Shown: positions 7,238 through 17,811 of the stretch, piece by piece
Layout of the letters: each line of letters opens with the position of its first letter
Position numbering within the stretch: the first letter of the stretch is position 1
Source: Candidatus Peregrinibacteria bacterium UBA1369
GTDB taxonomy: Bacteria; Patescibacteriota; Gracilibacteria; UBA1369
Assembly: GCA_002305925.1 (NCBI GenBank)
Contig: DBRL01000014.1
Location: 98,204 to 162,203 of the forward strand
Direction: 5' to 3'
Length of the DNA: 64,000 bases
The notes under the pieces: model-generated
The model's database searches: none
The model's input: only the letters and a program-made list of their open reading frames with translations
What the model was told of the DNA's origin: nothing
Translations under genes and position numbers: made by a program

Positions 7238-9607
7238 ATGGCATTTGGAACCGCAAACATCGTTGGAGAACTGGGGGTCAAAATCACGGGATACACGACC
7301 GACCTCGAGGCCTCGCTCAAAAACGCCACCAAAGAGATCAAGACCTTCGGACTCAGTGCCGAATCAACGGAAAAGATCGCGAAGGTAGCGTTTACGGGCA
7401 TTGCCGCCGCAGCCACTGCGCTCGCGGCTGGTTTGACGATCTCGGTGAAAAACGCCGTCGAGTTTGAGAAAGGAATGACGAATATCGCGACGATCATCGA
7501 CACGAATACGGAAAGTCTCACTGACATGGGCAATGCGGTACTGGATATCTCCAAGCGCACGCCCGTGCAGATTTCCGAGCTTACGGCAACGCTCTATGAA
7601 ATCCGCGACGCAGGCATCTCGGCTGACGAAGCCATGGAAGTGCTCGAAAAATCGGCGCAGCTTGGCGTGGTTGCCCTTGGCAGCACCGCCGAAGCGGCCG
7701 ACATTGTCACAAGCGCGGTCAATGCCTTCAAGCTCTCAAGTGAGGAAACAGACAAGGTGTTCGGATACGTCTTTGAAGCGGCCAAGGCTGGTAAGACAAG
7801 CTTGTCTGATCTCGCGAACGGCTTCGGTTCGGTCGCAGCTATGGCGGCAAACGCCAATATCGAACTGCCCGAATACTTAAGCGCCGTTGCGGCTCTTACG
7901 GTAACTGGTTTGCCTGCGGCTCAAGCCAACGCCGAGCTCAAGTCTGTTATTTCTGGAGTAACCAGAGAAAGCAAGGAACTTACCAAAGTGCTCGACCAAC
8001 TGGGGGCGAAATCTTTCAAGGACTTGATGGATAAGAAAGGAGGTCTCGTGAACGCCTTCAAGGCAATCACCGATTCCGTGAAAGACGATGACGCCGCGAT
8101 CATCTCCATCTTCGGATCAATCAAGGCATACAACGCCGTGGTGCAGCTCTCTGGTGACTTGAACGGACTCTATACCGAGACGCTTGCGAATATGGAGAAC
8201 GGCGCGCAGAACGTGATCGATGCATTTGAAAAACAAAAGAATACAGTCTCGGCGCAATGGCAGACGATGAAAAACAATCTTGAAGTATTGAGCATTCAGG
8301 TCGGCAGCGCGTTGCTTCCTGCCTTGAATCAAGCGCTTCAGGCGGTGACCGCATTCATCGATAAGATTCCAGCGATTGTTGAGCAGCTCAAGGACTGGGT
8401 GCAAAACAACGACTGGGTACAGGGCGCGCTCATCGCCTTGGGGTCAATCCTGACTGGATTGGCAATTTCTGTAATTCCATCGCTTATCGTATCCCTCGGA
8501 AGCTTGATTGCCACCTTAGCCGTGGCCGCAGCACCTTTCGTTGCAATCGGTTTGCTCATTACGGGAATCTATGTCGCCTTCAAGAACTGGGATCAGATAA
8601 CGGCATTTGTGCAGGATGTTTGGAATAAAGTCGTGGATTACACGATGAAAGCATGGGAATGGATTAAGCCTTATGTGGAGACGGCGATTCGTGTCGTTTT
8701 GGCCGTGCTCACAGGGGGCTTGAGCGAAATCGTCATCTACTTCGTCCAGAATTGGGACAAAGTAAAACAGACAGTCAGCGCTTTCTGGGAATGGATCAAG
8801 CCCTATGTTGAAGCCGCATTGCGCGCGACGCTTGCGGTTATCACTTTCGGGCTGAGCGAGCTCGTTATCTTTACGGTCAAGAACTGGGATCAAATTAAGG
8901 CAACGACGATCGCGGCATGGGAAACTATAAAAGCTTCCGCCGTGGCGATTTGGAATTCAATCGTAAATTTCCTTGAAAGAATCTGGCAGTCTATCAAGAA
9001 CCTGTTCAATGCGGGACTCGATGCCGTGAACAAAGCATGGACGAATACTTGGAACGGAATAAAGGATTTTGCAGTCAACACTTGGAATGCCATTAAACAA
9101 CTTGTCACCGACGGAATCGATGCTGTGGCTGGAATCTTCCAAGGAGGCATCAGTATCATCGGGAATGCATGGCGCTCCATTTGGGATAACGTCGTGAATA
9201 TAGTGACGGGAGTTTTCAATACCATTCAGAACACCGTCAACAACATCATTTCTTGGGTGCAAAGAGCGCTCGACAAGATCAACATTTTCAAACGCGAACA
9301 AGCTTCCGTAAACCAAGGCAGCTGGGCAACGGGCGGATACACTTTCGGGGCGATCAACCAGATTGCTGGCGTGGTGCATGGCGGCGAATGGGTCGCTCCC
9401 GCATGGATGGTCGATAAGTACGCTTCAGTGATATCGCAATTGGAGTCGGTGCGCATGCGCGGATTCAGGTCGGGCGGTTTTGTAAACGGCGGAGTCACCA
9501 ACAACAACCAAAGGAGCGTCACGCAGAACATCACTCAGAACATCCGTGAGGGTGTGGATTTTTCAATTGCCGCGCGGGAACTTTCATGGCGTGCGCGCTT
9601 TAGCTGA
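7238..9607 (+). CDS. Tail tape measure protein
   Basis: 789 residues. The N-terminal ~330 residues fit the TP901-type core: an A-V-E-F-E-K motif, SKRTPVQISELTATLYEI, then AAQANAELKSVISGV. A hydrophobic stretch (about 395-450) is followed by Trp-rich repeats of roughly 45-60 residues (KNWDQI, WEWIKPYVE, repeated). A C-terminal GGYTFGAI...HGGEWVAP segment is often seen at the end of such proteins. By the usual rule of about 1.5 angstrom per residue the tail would be near 120 nm. Its role is to set tail length and pass into the host envelope at injection. Confidence 0.92.
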   Translation: MAFGTANIVGELGVKITGYTTDLEASLKNATKEIKTFGLSAESTEKIAKVAFTGIAAAATALAAGLTISVKNAVEFEKGMTNIATIIDTNTESLTDMGNAVLDISKRTPVQISELTATLYEIRDAGISADEAMEVLEKSAQLGVVALGSTAEAADIVTSAVNAFKLSSEETDKVFGYVFEAAKAGKTSLSDLANGFGSVAAMAANANIELPEYLSAVAALTVTGLPAAQANAELKSVISGVTRESKELTKVLDQLGAKSFKDLMDKKGGLVNAFKAITDSVKDDDAAIISIFGSIKAYNAVVQLSGDLNGLYTETLANMENGAQNVIDAFEKQKNTVSAQWQTMKNNLEVLSIQVGSALLPALNQALQAVTAFIDKIPAIVEQLKDWVQNNDWVQGALIALGSILTGLAISVIPSLIVSLGSLIATLAVAAAPFVAIGLLITGIYVAFKNWDQITAFVQDVWNKVVDYTMKAWEWIKPYVETAIRVVLAVLTGGLSEIVIYFVQNWDKVKQTVSAFWEWIKPYVEAALRATLAVITFGLSELVIFTVKNWDQIKATTIAAWETIKASAVAIWNSIVNFLERIWQSIKNLFNAGLDAVNKAWTNTWNGIKDFAVNTWNAIKQLVTDGIDAVAGIFQGGISIIGNAWRSIWDNVVNIVTGVFNTIQNTVNNIISWVQRALDKINIFKREQASVNQGSWATGGYTFGAINQIAGVVHGGEWVAPAWMVDKYASVISQLESVRMRGFRSGGFVNGGVTNNNQRSVTQNITQNIREGVDFSIAARELSWRARFS

Positions 9608-9619
9608 TAACAAAAAAAT

Positions 9620-10561
9620 ATGCTCGGAATTTCCTACACATACAACGGGATAATGCTAAACGACCTTGAGAGGGATGCTCTCACGGGCAATGTTTTTGCG
9701 TCCGAGCAGGATCGTGCAAACGGCTGCATCATCAGCCTGACTGATACGCCGAGCGGATTCCATTCGCCCGAGCTGCGCCATTCCGAGGAAGCCAGACAAG
9801 GACAACACGGGATTCTCGACTATGACACTTTCGTGGGCAAACGCGCCTTAGTCTTCACAGGCCAACTCATCGCTCCAGACCGCGAAACCATGGTGGCATT
9901 GGTGGATAAATTCCAAAAGGCCTTCACCGTGAGCGCCGTGCCGAACAAAGATGACGGCTACCGCGAATTGCTTTTTACCGAAGAAGACGGAATCGCAAAA
10001 AAGGTATTCGCGAAAGTCGACAAAATGCCAGAGTACGCTGAGGAATTGGGCTTTCCATTCATCCGCAATTTCATTGTGGCTCTCAAGTGCAAGGAACCGC
10101 GCAAACTTTCGCAATCGATAAAAACCCAGCCCGAAATAAAGGCCGACATTCTGGGCGGACAGATCATCATACCGTTCAAGCTACCTCTCAAGATAGGCTG
10201 GAACTATGTTTACAAAAAGACGCTGGTCAATGTCGGGAACTTTGCGGCATCTCCCGTCATTACGATTCATGCACCATGCGTGAATCCTAAGATATTGAAT
10301 CGCACCTATGACGTCTTCATGCAGTTTATCTGCACGCTGGAAGAAAACGATTATTTGAAAATCGACGTGCTGGAAGGAACGGCCGTGATTTACCGAACCG
10401 ACGGGACGACCGAGGACGCTCTTTTGGTGCTCACGAATAATAGCGAGTTTTTCTATCTGCTTTCTGGTGAAAACGAGGTCGTGTTTTTGGAAGAAAGCGG
10501 GGTGCCTCTCGTGAATAATTATTCATACGCGCAGATCGAGTGGTCTGACACGTGGCTTTAA
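9620..10561 (+). CDS. Distal tail protein (Dit-like)
   Basis: 313 residues. The first ~135 residues, beta-rich with a VFTGQLIAPDRETMVALVDKF segment, match the belt domain of siphovirus distal tail proteins. The C-terminal part (from about 180) is a second beta domain with NVGNFAASPVITIHAP, typical of phage tail family C-terminal galectin-like folds. It is directly downstream of the tape measure, as expected for Dit, which forms the hexameric ring joining tube and baseplate. Confidence 0.75.
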   Translation: MLGISYTYNGIMLNDLERDALTGNVFASEQDRANGCIISLTDTPSGFHSPELRHSEEARQGQHGILDYDTFVGKRALVFTGQLIAPDRETMVALVDKFQKAFTVSAVPNKDDGYRELLFTEEDGIAKKVFAKVDKMPEYAEELGFPFIRNFIVALKCKEPRKLSQSIKTQPEIKADILGGQIIIPFKLPLKIGWNYVYKKTLVNVGNFAASPVITIHAPCVNPKILNRTYDVFMQFICTLEENDYLKIDVLEGTAVIYRTDGTTEDALLVLTNNSEFFYLLSGENEVVFLEESGVPLVNNYSYAQIEWSDTWL

Positions 10562-10571
10562 CTTTGTCCGT

Positions 10572-11660
10572 ATGTACACAATCGACATCCTCAACAAGAA
10601 CAATACGGCTTTCAGCAAAATCCTCAATCCGCAAGGGTTGAACTTCAAGCTGACGCTCACGGGCAAGGATACGGCCAAGTTTACGTTGCCGCTCTCTCAT
10701 CCACGCGCAGAGGCCGAGAACCTAAAGAAGCACAACCGCATTGCGATCAATCGGGTGAATCCGAAAGACCGCACCGACGTGCGCCGTATTTGGGTCGGCT
10801 ACATCGAGGCCGTGAGGATCGTGGACGACAATAATTTGGAAGTGGGCTGCAAAGGCATCTATCAGCTTTTTGATAAACGCGTGGTGACTCGGAGTTTCAC
10901 CAACTGGCAAGGCGGCTTGGCCGTCTTCGAACTCCTGAATGCAGAAATCAATCCCGCCGACGACACGCTCATCATCCAAGGACAGACCGATGTAAGCGAC
11001 ATATTCTCACACGACTTTTTCAAAATGCAGGCCAGCAAGGCTTTCGAAAAAATAGAAGAAGCAACGCTTTGCGAAGTCCTCACAGATACCGACTTCAAAC
11101 TCAACTGCAAAAAGATGATAGGCGAAGACAAAAGCGCGAGCGTCATTTTCCGCTTCATCAGGAATTTGCAGAATGCCAACTCCATCGACAGCTTCACGCT
11201 TCTTTCCGAAGGTAAGGAACTTTTCAACAAAATAACCTGCTACGGCAAAAACAACATCATCTCGGCCGTTAGGCAAGACAACGATTCTATTGCGGAATTC
11301 GGGCTCTTGGAGAAAGTCAGATACTTCACCGAAATCGAAGACCAGAACACCCTCAATAAAAATGCCGAGGCGTTATTGGCATTTCATAAACCGATCAAGG
11401 AGATTCCGAGCATCAAACCCAACAAGACAAAAATTGACCTCTTCGAATACGGAATCGGAGACCGTGTCCGTGTGATCATCAAGCACGGGATTCTTGATTT
11501 CGACCAGATTCACCGAATTTTAACGATCACGGTTAGTGTCGGCCGAAACAATGAAGAATCAATCGATATCGAGATCGCTCAGGAAGGCACGAAGAGCATA
11601 AAGAGCGAGGAAGAGCGTCTGGCCGAGCTCGCGCAACGGGTTGAAGAGCTCGAATCTTAA
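10572..11660 (+). CDS. Tail hub / tail-associated protein (Tal or Gp37-like)
   Basis: 362 residues. Layout YTIDILNKNNTAFSKI, LTGKDTAKFTLPLSHP, then RRIWVGYIEAV resembles siphovirus Gp37-like tail proteins and the N-terminal hub fold of Tal. The C-terminus is a Glu/Arg coiled coil (EEERLAELAQRVEELES), likely to trimerise or anchor the fibre genes that follow. No lysozyme or peptidase domain is visible, unlike many Tal proteins. It sits between Dit and the large adsorption proteins. Confidence 0.7.
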   Translation: MYTIDILNKNNTAFSKILNPQGLNFKLTLTGKDTAKFTLPLSHPRAEAENLKKHNRIAINRVNPKDRTDVRRIWVGYIEAVRIVDDNNLEVGCKGIYQLFDKRVVTRSFTNWQGGLAVFELLNAEINPADDTLIIQGQTDVSDIFSHDFFKMQASKAFEKIEEATLCEVLTDTDFKLNCKKMIGEDKSASVIFRFIRNLQNANSIDSFTLLSEGKELFNKITCYGKNNIISAVRQDNDSIAEFGLLEKVRYFTEIEDQNTLNKNAEALLAFHKPIKEIPSIKPNKTKIDLFEYGIGDRVRVIIKHGILDFDQIHRILTITVSVGRNNEESIDIEIAQEGTKSIKSEEERLAELAQRVEELES

Positions 11661-11677
11661 TATTTAAAAAAATCACT

Positions 11678-14600
11678 ATGGCAACACGAGTATCATACTT
11701 AAACGCACTAAACACCTATTGGCAAGACATCGACATCAAGAACGTCGAGCGGGATTTTTTCACTGACGGCGTCGCTGATTTTCTGAAAACGGCGCTGTCT
11801 CCTGAAGACGTTGGCGAAGACTTGCAAGTATTGGCGCAAGATACGCCTGACAAGACCGTGAAGATCAAAGCGGGCGTTGCGTATTTCACCGTATTGCGCA
11901 GCACTGATGTGGACGGAGACGGCACGAACGATGAATTCGTACTGCGCTTTCACAACTTGGCTGATGCGGTGCTCACCATTCCCGACAATATCTCGGGATC
12001 ACCCAAAACATACGAGATTTGCTGTTCAATTCCAGACGCGAACATGGATGCGGAAGAGATCAACTCGACCGCATCAAACATCGGTTCGCTGATCGTTCAA
12101 GAACAAGGAGCTGGCCTGCAAAACAAGTATTTGCTTGCGACCGTGACAGTGGAAAGCGGGTTTGCTGAAGTTACAAATGGCAAGATTACCGATGAGCGCC
12201 AGAGGGTTCAATTCAAAGCGATTCCGCAGGGACTGACTGCAAGCATTGCGGAAATCAACCTTGCCCTAGACGGCATTCAGGCAAGCGCCGAGGATTTGAA
12301 CATTCTGGAAAATACGACGGTCACCAAAGACGAATTCAACAACGCGCTTACTGGAATAGAATCCGACGCTGAAGAATTGAACCTCCTTCACGAGGTCGAC
12401 GGGCTCGAAAAAGCAGACCTTGAAAAGCTGGCGGATGTCGATGCGAGCGCCGATGAAATCGATCAGGCGCTGGAAGGCGTTTCTCCAGACGTGACGGCCG
12501 CCAACCTGAACATTCTCACTGGGGGCGGATTCACCAATCTACATAAGCACGCGGCCGATCCGCTTCTAAGCGGCATCACTGAAAGTCCGACATATTTCTA
12601 CTTGCCTTCGGGCGATACGGAAGCGGTTTCGGAAAAAGGAATCATGACTCGCTTCGGGTACGAGGAAGATGTGGTGCAGGAAGATTCGCAGAACATCGAG
12701 GTGGTGAACGACGACTTTCAAAGCTACGAAAGCAATTACAAAATCATCACCAATTTTGATAACGAAGCTGGCGAAACATATACTGGCGGGTCGTTCGACA
12801 CTTCGGAATACAAACAAGGAACTCAGGCGCGAAAACTCAGCCTGACAACCGATAGCACGGCCACGCTTCTCATTGATATTCCGAGCAAAAACATCTCGGC
12901 GTTTTCTGGTTCCGACGTAGTGGAATTCTGGGTTTATGTAAGCGCGCTGGCCAATATAGATATGGCTACGCTGCAGCTCGGATCAACAACACCGTCGACG
13001 AACTATTTCCAAAACAATTTCCTTTCGCAGATCACCCAGAACGGCTGGAACCGCGTATCTATTCCGATAAGCAGCTTCAGCCAAAACGGATCGCCGAACT
13101 GGAATAACATCATCCGTGTAAGGCTTGAGTTTTCAACCAACACCAACGGCGCATCGGACTTTATTGCCGATAGCATGCGCGTTGTGAAGGCAAGCAACAC
13201 GACCGATGCGTTCTGGTCTAACAGCGAAGGCTTCTGGGAAATCCACGACTTCAGCGGATTGAAGCGCTATGTGAAAACCGACGAAGCGTCTGGCGACAAA
13301 AACAGCGTACTCTCGCTTGGCAACCAAAGCCGCAACTATCTGAACGGAATCTTTACGGCGAGAATCAGGCGGCTTCAGGGGTCGTCAAACTCTGGCATCA
13401 AATGGCGATACACTTCGCCTTCGAGCTGTTACCACGCCTACTTCACTGGTACCGAATTGAAGTTTGCCAAGAACGGCGGAACCGTAATCCTGTCCGTGCC
13501 GTTTGCAACCAGCCCGAGTACCGATTACTGGCTACGGGTAGCTTTCAACGGTACGTCTGTGGTGATTTCAACATCGCTCGATGGAATCACATTCACCACC
13601 CAGATCAGCACAACCGATTCGAGCATTACCACGGCTGGGCAAGTGGCGTTGTTTGATAACGGCAATATCACCGCCTTCGACAAAGTCGTCCTTCAGCAAA
13701 CTTCAGTCACTTACGAACGCGACGTTTCGGATCGATTGATCAAGATCGAAGAAAATAGCGGCGAAGGAGATAAATTCGATGGCTTTGGCTCATTTTTCAA
13801 AAGGATAGCGACCTTTGAAACGGACGAGAACACAATGTCTGGCGGCGCGATCGATGCCATCAATTACAAGACTGGAACGCAAGGATGGAAAGTAAGCGCA
13901 GCAAGCTCATACGCTTATGACAACACAATAAACCTCGACCTGACTAAGTTTGAAGACGGAATCAGCTCGGCCAACACTGACGTGATTGCGTTCTGGATTT
14001 ACATCGCAACAGAAATACCGACTTCTGTTCGTCTGGAGCTATCGGAAACGCAAGACGTGAAAGAAGCGGAAACCATCATCAACGCCGCGAGCTTGGTACT
14101 CGGTTGGAATTACATCGAAGTAGCGAAATCGGCATTCTCCGTGATTGGAGGATTTGACTGGTCTTCGGTGAAGCAGATTCGTTTCTGGTACACGCACGGT
14201 AACAACAATCCGCAAGTCACATTTGATTCCATTCAACTCGTGAAGAGCAACGGAGTAGTGACCAGCAAATATGACGTCGAAAACGGCAAATGGCTTATAG
14301 AAAAAGACGTTGAGAATTCCAATCAATACTTGGTGCAATCGGACGAATCTGCTGGAGAAAAACTGCTCGTGCTCAAGACCGATGGAGAAAAAAATCTTTT
14401 CCAAAATTTCACTTACAGGGGCGCATTCAATGCACGTCGGGGAAACACAAACGGCCTGATCTTCAAATATCAGGACTCATTGAATTTCCTAAGGTTGCAG
14501 TGCAAGAACGGCCGCATTTCGTTCGTGAAGCGAGTGGCGGGAGCTGACACGGTACTCGGTGAGGAAATGGCATTCACACCGACTTCCGAGGATTTCTACC

Positions 14601-14860
14601 ACCTAAAAGTCGAGTGCGACTCAAACAGTTTCAAGTATTCCTACTCCGAAGACGGAGCGGTCTGGATATTGATCGACGAAGTGACGGCAGCTGACTTCAC
14701 TGAAGGCCAGATTGGCATGTTATCGGAAGGAATGCTGTTGCGGGTCGACCAGCTCTTCGTCTACGAACACAACCAAGGCGGAGACACATTCTACGAGCTC
14801 TTTTACGACGATGACGGAAACGTCTCATCAATCGTGAAGAAGCCGATTATCGCATCTTAA
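11678..14860 (+). CDS. Large baseplate/adsorption protein with duplicated sugar-binding modules
   Basis: 1060 residues. Residues 1-190 form a baseplate-like head. At about 200-275 a helical pseudo-repeat (DLNILENTTV, ELNLLHEVDG, NLNILTGGG) resembles phage fibre shafts. Two tandem copies of a two-domain unit follow: a jelly-roll CBM-like domain (FWVYVSALANIDMATLQL, GWNRVSIPISSF, and again FWIYIATEIPTSVRLEL, GWNYIEVAKSAF), each followed by a LamG/DUF1080-like domain (YWLRVAFNGTSVVIS, YHLKVECDSNSFKYS). Such modules bind glycans, so a receptor-binding role on a cell-surface polysaccharide is inferred. Separated from the next gene by 18 nt. Confidence 0.75.
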   Translation: MATRVSYLNALNTYWQDIDIKNVERDFFTDGVADFLKTALSPEDVGEDLQVLAQDTPDKTVKIKAGVAYFTVLRSTDVDGDGTNDEFVLRFHNLADAVLTIPDNISGSPKTYEICCSIPDANMDAEEINSTASNIGSLIVQEQGAGLQNKYLLATVTVESGFAEVTNGKITDERQRVQFKAIPQGLTASIAEINLALDGIQASAEDLNILENTTVTKDEFNNALTGIESDAEELNLLHEVDGLEKADLEKLADVDASADEIDQALEGVSPDVTAANLNILTGGGFTNLHKHAADPLLSGITESPTYFYLPSGDTEAVSEKGIMTRFGYEEDVVQEDSQNIEVVNDDFQSYESNYKIITNFDNEAGETYTGGSFDTSEYKQGTQARKLSLTTDSTATLLIDIPSKNISAFSGSDVVEFWVYVSALANIDMATLQLGSTTPSTNYFQNNFLSQITQNGWNRVSIPISSFSQNGSPNWNNIIRVRLEFSTNTNGASDFIADSMRVVKASNTTDAFWSNSEGFWEIHDFSGLKRYVKTDEASGDKNSVLSLGNQSRNYLNGIFTARIRRLQGSSNSGIKWRYTSPSSCYHAYFTGTELKFAKNGGTVILSVPFATSPSTDYWLRVAFNGTSVVISTSLDGITFTTQISTTDSSITTAGQVALFDNGNITAFDKVVLQQTSVTYERDVSDRLIKIEENSGEGDKFDGFGSFFKRIATFETDENTMSGGAIDAINYKTGTQGWKVSAASSYAYDNTINLDLTKFEDGISSANTDVIAFWIYIATEIPTSVRLELSETQDVKEAETIINAASLVLGWNYIEVAKSAFSVIGGFDWSSVKQIRFWYTHGNNNPQVTFDSIQLVKSNGVVTSKYDVENGKWLIEKDVENSNQYLVQSDESAGEKLLVLKTDGEKNLFQNFTYRGAFNARRGNTNGLIFKYQDSLNFLRLQCKNGRISFVKRVAGADTVLGEEMAFTPTSEDFYHLKVECDSNSFKYSYSEDGAVWILIDEVTAADFTEGQIGMLSEGMLLRVDQLFVYEHNQGGDTFYELFYDDDGNVSSIVKKPIIAS

Positions 14861-14878
14861 TTATTTAATTAAAACACT

Positions 14879-17290
14879 ATGGCAAATATCACTATCGGCG
14901 GCGGATCAGGTTCAGTCTTCAAGGACGCGATTCCTTCCGCGCTGCAATTTTCAAGCTGGGACTACTATCAGTGGTTTCAGCAAGGCGGTCAGGGATTCAA
15001 CATCAATTACCAGAATTTCTACTACAATCCCGTGTATTTCCACCATGTTCAAGACGTGGAAAACAGAAAATTCTTTGCAATCCCTCAAGGAATGGGAAGC
15101 AAGAACGATTACAAATATCGTTCACAGTCACCAATCGGCTGTTACAAGTACGATCATCTTAACAACACATCGCAGTTTATCGAATTCAACGAGAGTAATG
15201 TATACGACCTGAGAAACAAATGGGGCGCTGGAGGAAATAATAGCTACGAAAACTTGGTCTACGACGAAACGACAAACAGGCTTTTCTGGCTTTGTTATTC
15301 GGACAATACCCTGTACGAAATCAATCAAACAACTGGTGAAATTACCCAAAAAACCACATGCACGCTCGCGAGCACGATCATGTCCGTAGTCGCAAATAAC
15401 GGCTACTTGTACGCAATCGATGGGAATAAAGATTTTGCGAGATACAACATTGCAACCAACTCTTGGAGCTCACTGAATGCGATGTCTGGTTTCAGCCATT
15501 CCATGTCTCAGGGCTATGCAAGGCTGCTGACAGACGGATCGAACTGGGTTGTTTTCGTGCCGTATCAGGCGATGAGCAACGCCAGCTACCCGCTCATGAA
15601 ATACAGCATCTCTGGCGGTACTTGGGCGAATGCAGCAATCACAAATGCGCCACCGAACTCAACCTATTATATTTCCGAAATCTTCAACGGCTTCGTGTAC
15701 GTGCAATACCTGACTAACTCAAACAACTACAGCTCGATCTGGAAATACAACCTCGCGAGCGACGTGTGGACTGCCAGTGCGCTCAATCTGCAAAGTAAAG
15801 GACTGACAAGCGGCGGGTCATATGGAATGTTCAGGGCAAACAACAAATTGTACTGGATTGGTTCTTATTTGGTCGCCGATTACAACGGAACCCGTTCCAT
15901 GCAAAAGCACGAAATTTGGGAGATGGACACATCGGAAAACTTCACACTCGCGACAAGTAAATTCCTGCCAGTGGAGGCTGGAGAATGGTGCTACAACCAA
16001 AACGGCGGGTACGAACAGCACTTGATGCAGATGCAAAAATCGTGCGGCAGATACCAATTCTTCAATTCATTCCACTCCAATTCGAGAGGTTTCCGATACA
16101 TACCATACATCGACCCATTCAATAAGACGGTCGAATGGGTACGCATGCCAGCCGAAACCAACAAGGACGTCGACTGGTACGGTTGGGCTGCCATTGTAAA
16201 AAACGGAAAGCTCTACGTGATGAACGCAAAGACATTTGACTTATGGGAATGCCAAATCGGCACATGGACATGGGCGAAGAAGGACAATCTCTACTCGCGA
16301 ATCGGAAACAAAATGCCGTACAGCTGTAACGGAGATTCTTGGTATTACGGCTGCGGAACCAATTACACAAACGGCGCTACACCATGGCAACTGCTTGGCG
16401 GATTGTTCACGGTAAAAGAGGATGCAGAGGATATTTATCTCCTGACGCCAAGATACGGAAACGATGAATACGTCTACGTCTACAAATTCGATGTATCCGC
16501 AAATCAGTGGTCGGTGCTTAACGCAAGCGGCCAGATGCAAAGCGCCGATTTCGGGAATAACAACAGCAACGCGACCTACAGCAACTACAAGAACCATGTC
16601 GTGGAATCAAATCAAAACAGCTCGTGGCTGCTCTTGATGATTTACTGCTACAACGACGGAAACAGCCAGCGCTATACGCAGAGGTTTTATGCCTTCAATC
16701 CCGTAGACGGAACTTTTCAGCACATGACTGGGCAAGACACTTCCAGCTGGTACGGCGCATACGGATTTACGACCGACGGAAAGCCAATCTGGCACACAAG
16801 TAGCAGCGCGACAAAGGTCTACTACAACGACATGGAAACCATGCCGTATGACGTAACGAACAAATACCTCGAGCAGGCGCTTAATAACCAAGATCAGTAC
16901 ATCTACCTGAATAACATACAATCCAGCTCGCTGATCATGCATATCGACCCCGATAATTTCGAGGAGGGCTTCGCATTGAGAATTGCGAGTAGTAGCAGCC
17001 AAGCAGCCGTCTATCAGGAGTGGGGCTTCTTGAAACAGATCGATGCGCTCAAGGGCGGATACTTGCTTGGATGGTCTAGGAACGCCTCGCTCAGCTCTCC
17101 GTATAAGTATGGGCGAATCATGATCGACAACGATGGCATCAGGTCAGTGATTGTAAACGACGCCATTCCATCATCCGTAGTCGATTCCGCAACGGTCTTC
17201 ACTACAAAAGTGAAGAAAAACTTCAAATTACATCTCGAGTTTTGGTGCTACAACAACGGTCTTGTGACCTTCTTTGCGCCAACTAATTAA
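14879..17290 (+). CDS. Tail fibre with kelch-like beta-propeller
   Basis: 803 residues rich in Tyr, Trp, Asn and Ser. Repeated blades have the kelch-type pattern of a hydrophobic strand, then Y-x-I/L-x-x-x-T/S-x-x-W, for example LYEINQTTGEITQ, FARYNIATNSWSSL, IWKYNLASDVWTA and VYKFDVSANQWSVL. I estimate one or two propellers over about residues 60-640. The final ~150 residues form another beta domain. It is likely the receptor-binding tip or a host-range protein; a beta-propeller tip is uncommon among siphovirus fibres. The start has no Shine-Dalgarno sequence. Confidence 0.7.
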   Translation: MANITIGGGSGSVFKDAIPSALQFSSWDYYQWFQQGGQGFNINYQNFYYNPVYFHHVQDVENRKFFAIPQGMGSKNDYKYRSQSPIGCYKYDHLNNTSQFIEFNESNVYDLRNKWGAGGNNSYENLVYDETTNRLFWLCYSDNTLYEINQTTGEITQKTTCTLASTIMSVVANNGYLYAIDGNKDFARYNIATNSWSSLNAMSGFSHSMSQGYARLLTDGSNWVVFVPYQAMSNASYPLMKYSISGGTWANAAITNAPPNSTYYISEIFNGFVYVQYLTNSNNYSSIWKYNLASDVWTASALNLQSKGLTSGGSYGMFRANNKLYWIGSYLVADYNGTRSMQKHEIWEMDTSENFTLATSKFLPVEAGEWCYNQNGGYEQHLMQMQKSCGRYQFFNSFHSNSRGFRYIPYIDPFNKTVEWVRMPAETNKDVDWYGWAAIVKNGKLYVMNAKTFDLWECQIGTWTWAKKDNLYSRIGNKMPYSCNGDSWYYGCGTNYTNGATPWQLLGGLFTVKEDAEDIYLLTPRYGNDEYVYVYKFDVSANQWSVLNASGQMQSADFGNNNSNATYSNYKNHVVESNQNSSWLLLMIYCYNDGNSQRYTQRFYAFNPVDGTFQHMTGQDTSSWYGAYGFTTDGKPIWHTSSSATKVYYNDMETMPYDVTNKYLEQALNNQDQYIYLNNIQSSSLIMHIDPDNFEEGFALRIASSSSQAAVYQEWGFLKQIDALKGGYLLGWSRNASLSSPYKYGRIMIDNDGIRSVIVNDAIPSSVVDSATVFTTKVKKNFKLHLEFWCYNNGLVTFFAPTN

Positions 17291-17309
17291 TCAATAATCC
17301 CATAACATT

Positions 17310-17792
17310 ATGAAATTCTACAAATCAAAACATTCGGTTGTCGGTGAAGGCGTTGAAGCCACAGTGCTCTACCACAAGGACAATGGCGATGAGCTCGTCT
17401 GTGTCCGCGAGGGATTCGAAGTATTCGAACAAGAAAACGCCGATGCAAAAGAACAAACGGTTGAGCAGACCGACAAGATTCTCGAAAAAGAAACACTGAC
17501 AATTGTTGTGCCTTCAAAAGCTGAGGTCAGAAAGCAAAAGCAACTGTCGAAGGAAGAAATTCGCACAGAAATTGAAAGTGAGGAAACACCAACAGCCGAC
17601 ATCGCCGTTATTGAGGAAAAAGACGAAGCAGGAAACTCCGTTCAGAAACTCACTTATTTTGAAAAGCGAGAGATCAAATCGGTCGAGGACTTTCTCAAGG
17701 CTCAGGAAGAGCAACGAAAAGAATTGGAGCACGTAGCGCTCGCCGATGAGTTGGAGGAAGAAGCTAAAACAGAAACCGAAGAGAAATTGTAA
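17310..17792 (+). CDS. Acidic coiled-coil phage protein, unknown
   Basis: 160 residues. The first 35 form a small beta unit (MKFYKSKHSVVGEGVEATVLY). The rest is Glu/Lys/Thr-rich and likely helical or disordered, with no membrane segment. It lies between the fibre and the endolysin and is probably a late structural or assembly accessory protein. It shares the strongly acidic, lysine-rich composition of the small protein at 3108. No family is recognised. Confidence 0.6.
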   Translation: MKFYKSKHSVVGEGVEATVLYHKDNGDELVCVREGFEVFEQENADAKEQTVEQTDKILEKETLTIVVPSKAEVRKQKQLSKEEIRTEIESEETPTADIAVIEEKDEAGNSVQKLTYFEKREIKSVEDFLKAQEEQRKELEHVALADELEEEAKTETEEKL

Positions 17793-17811
17793 CCATTAAC
17801 CCAATTATTGT

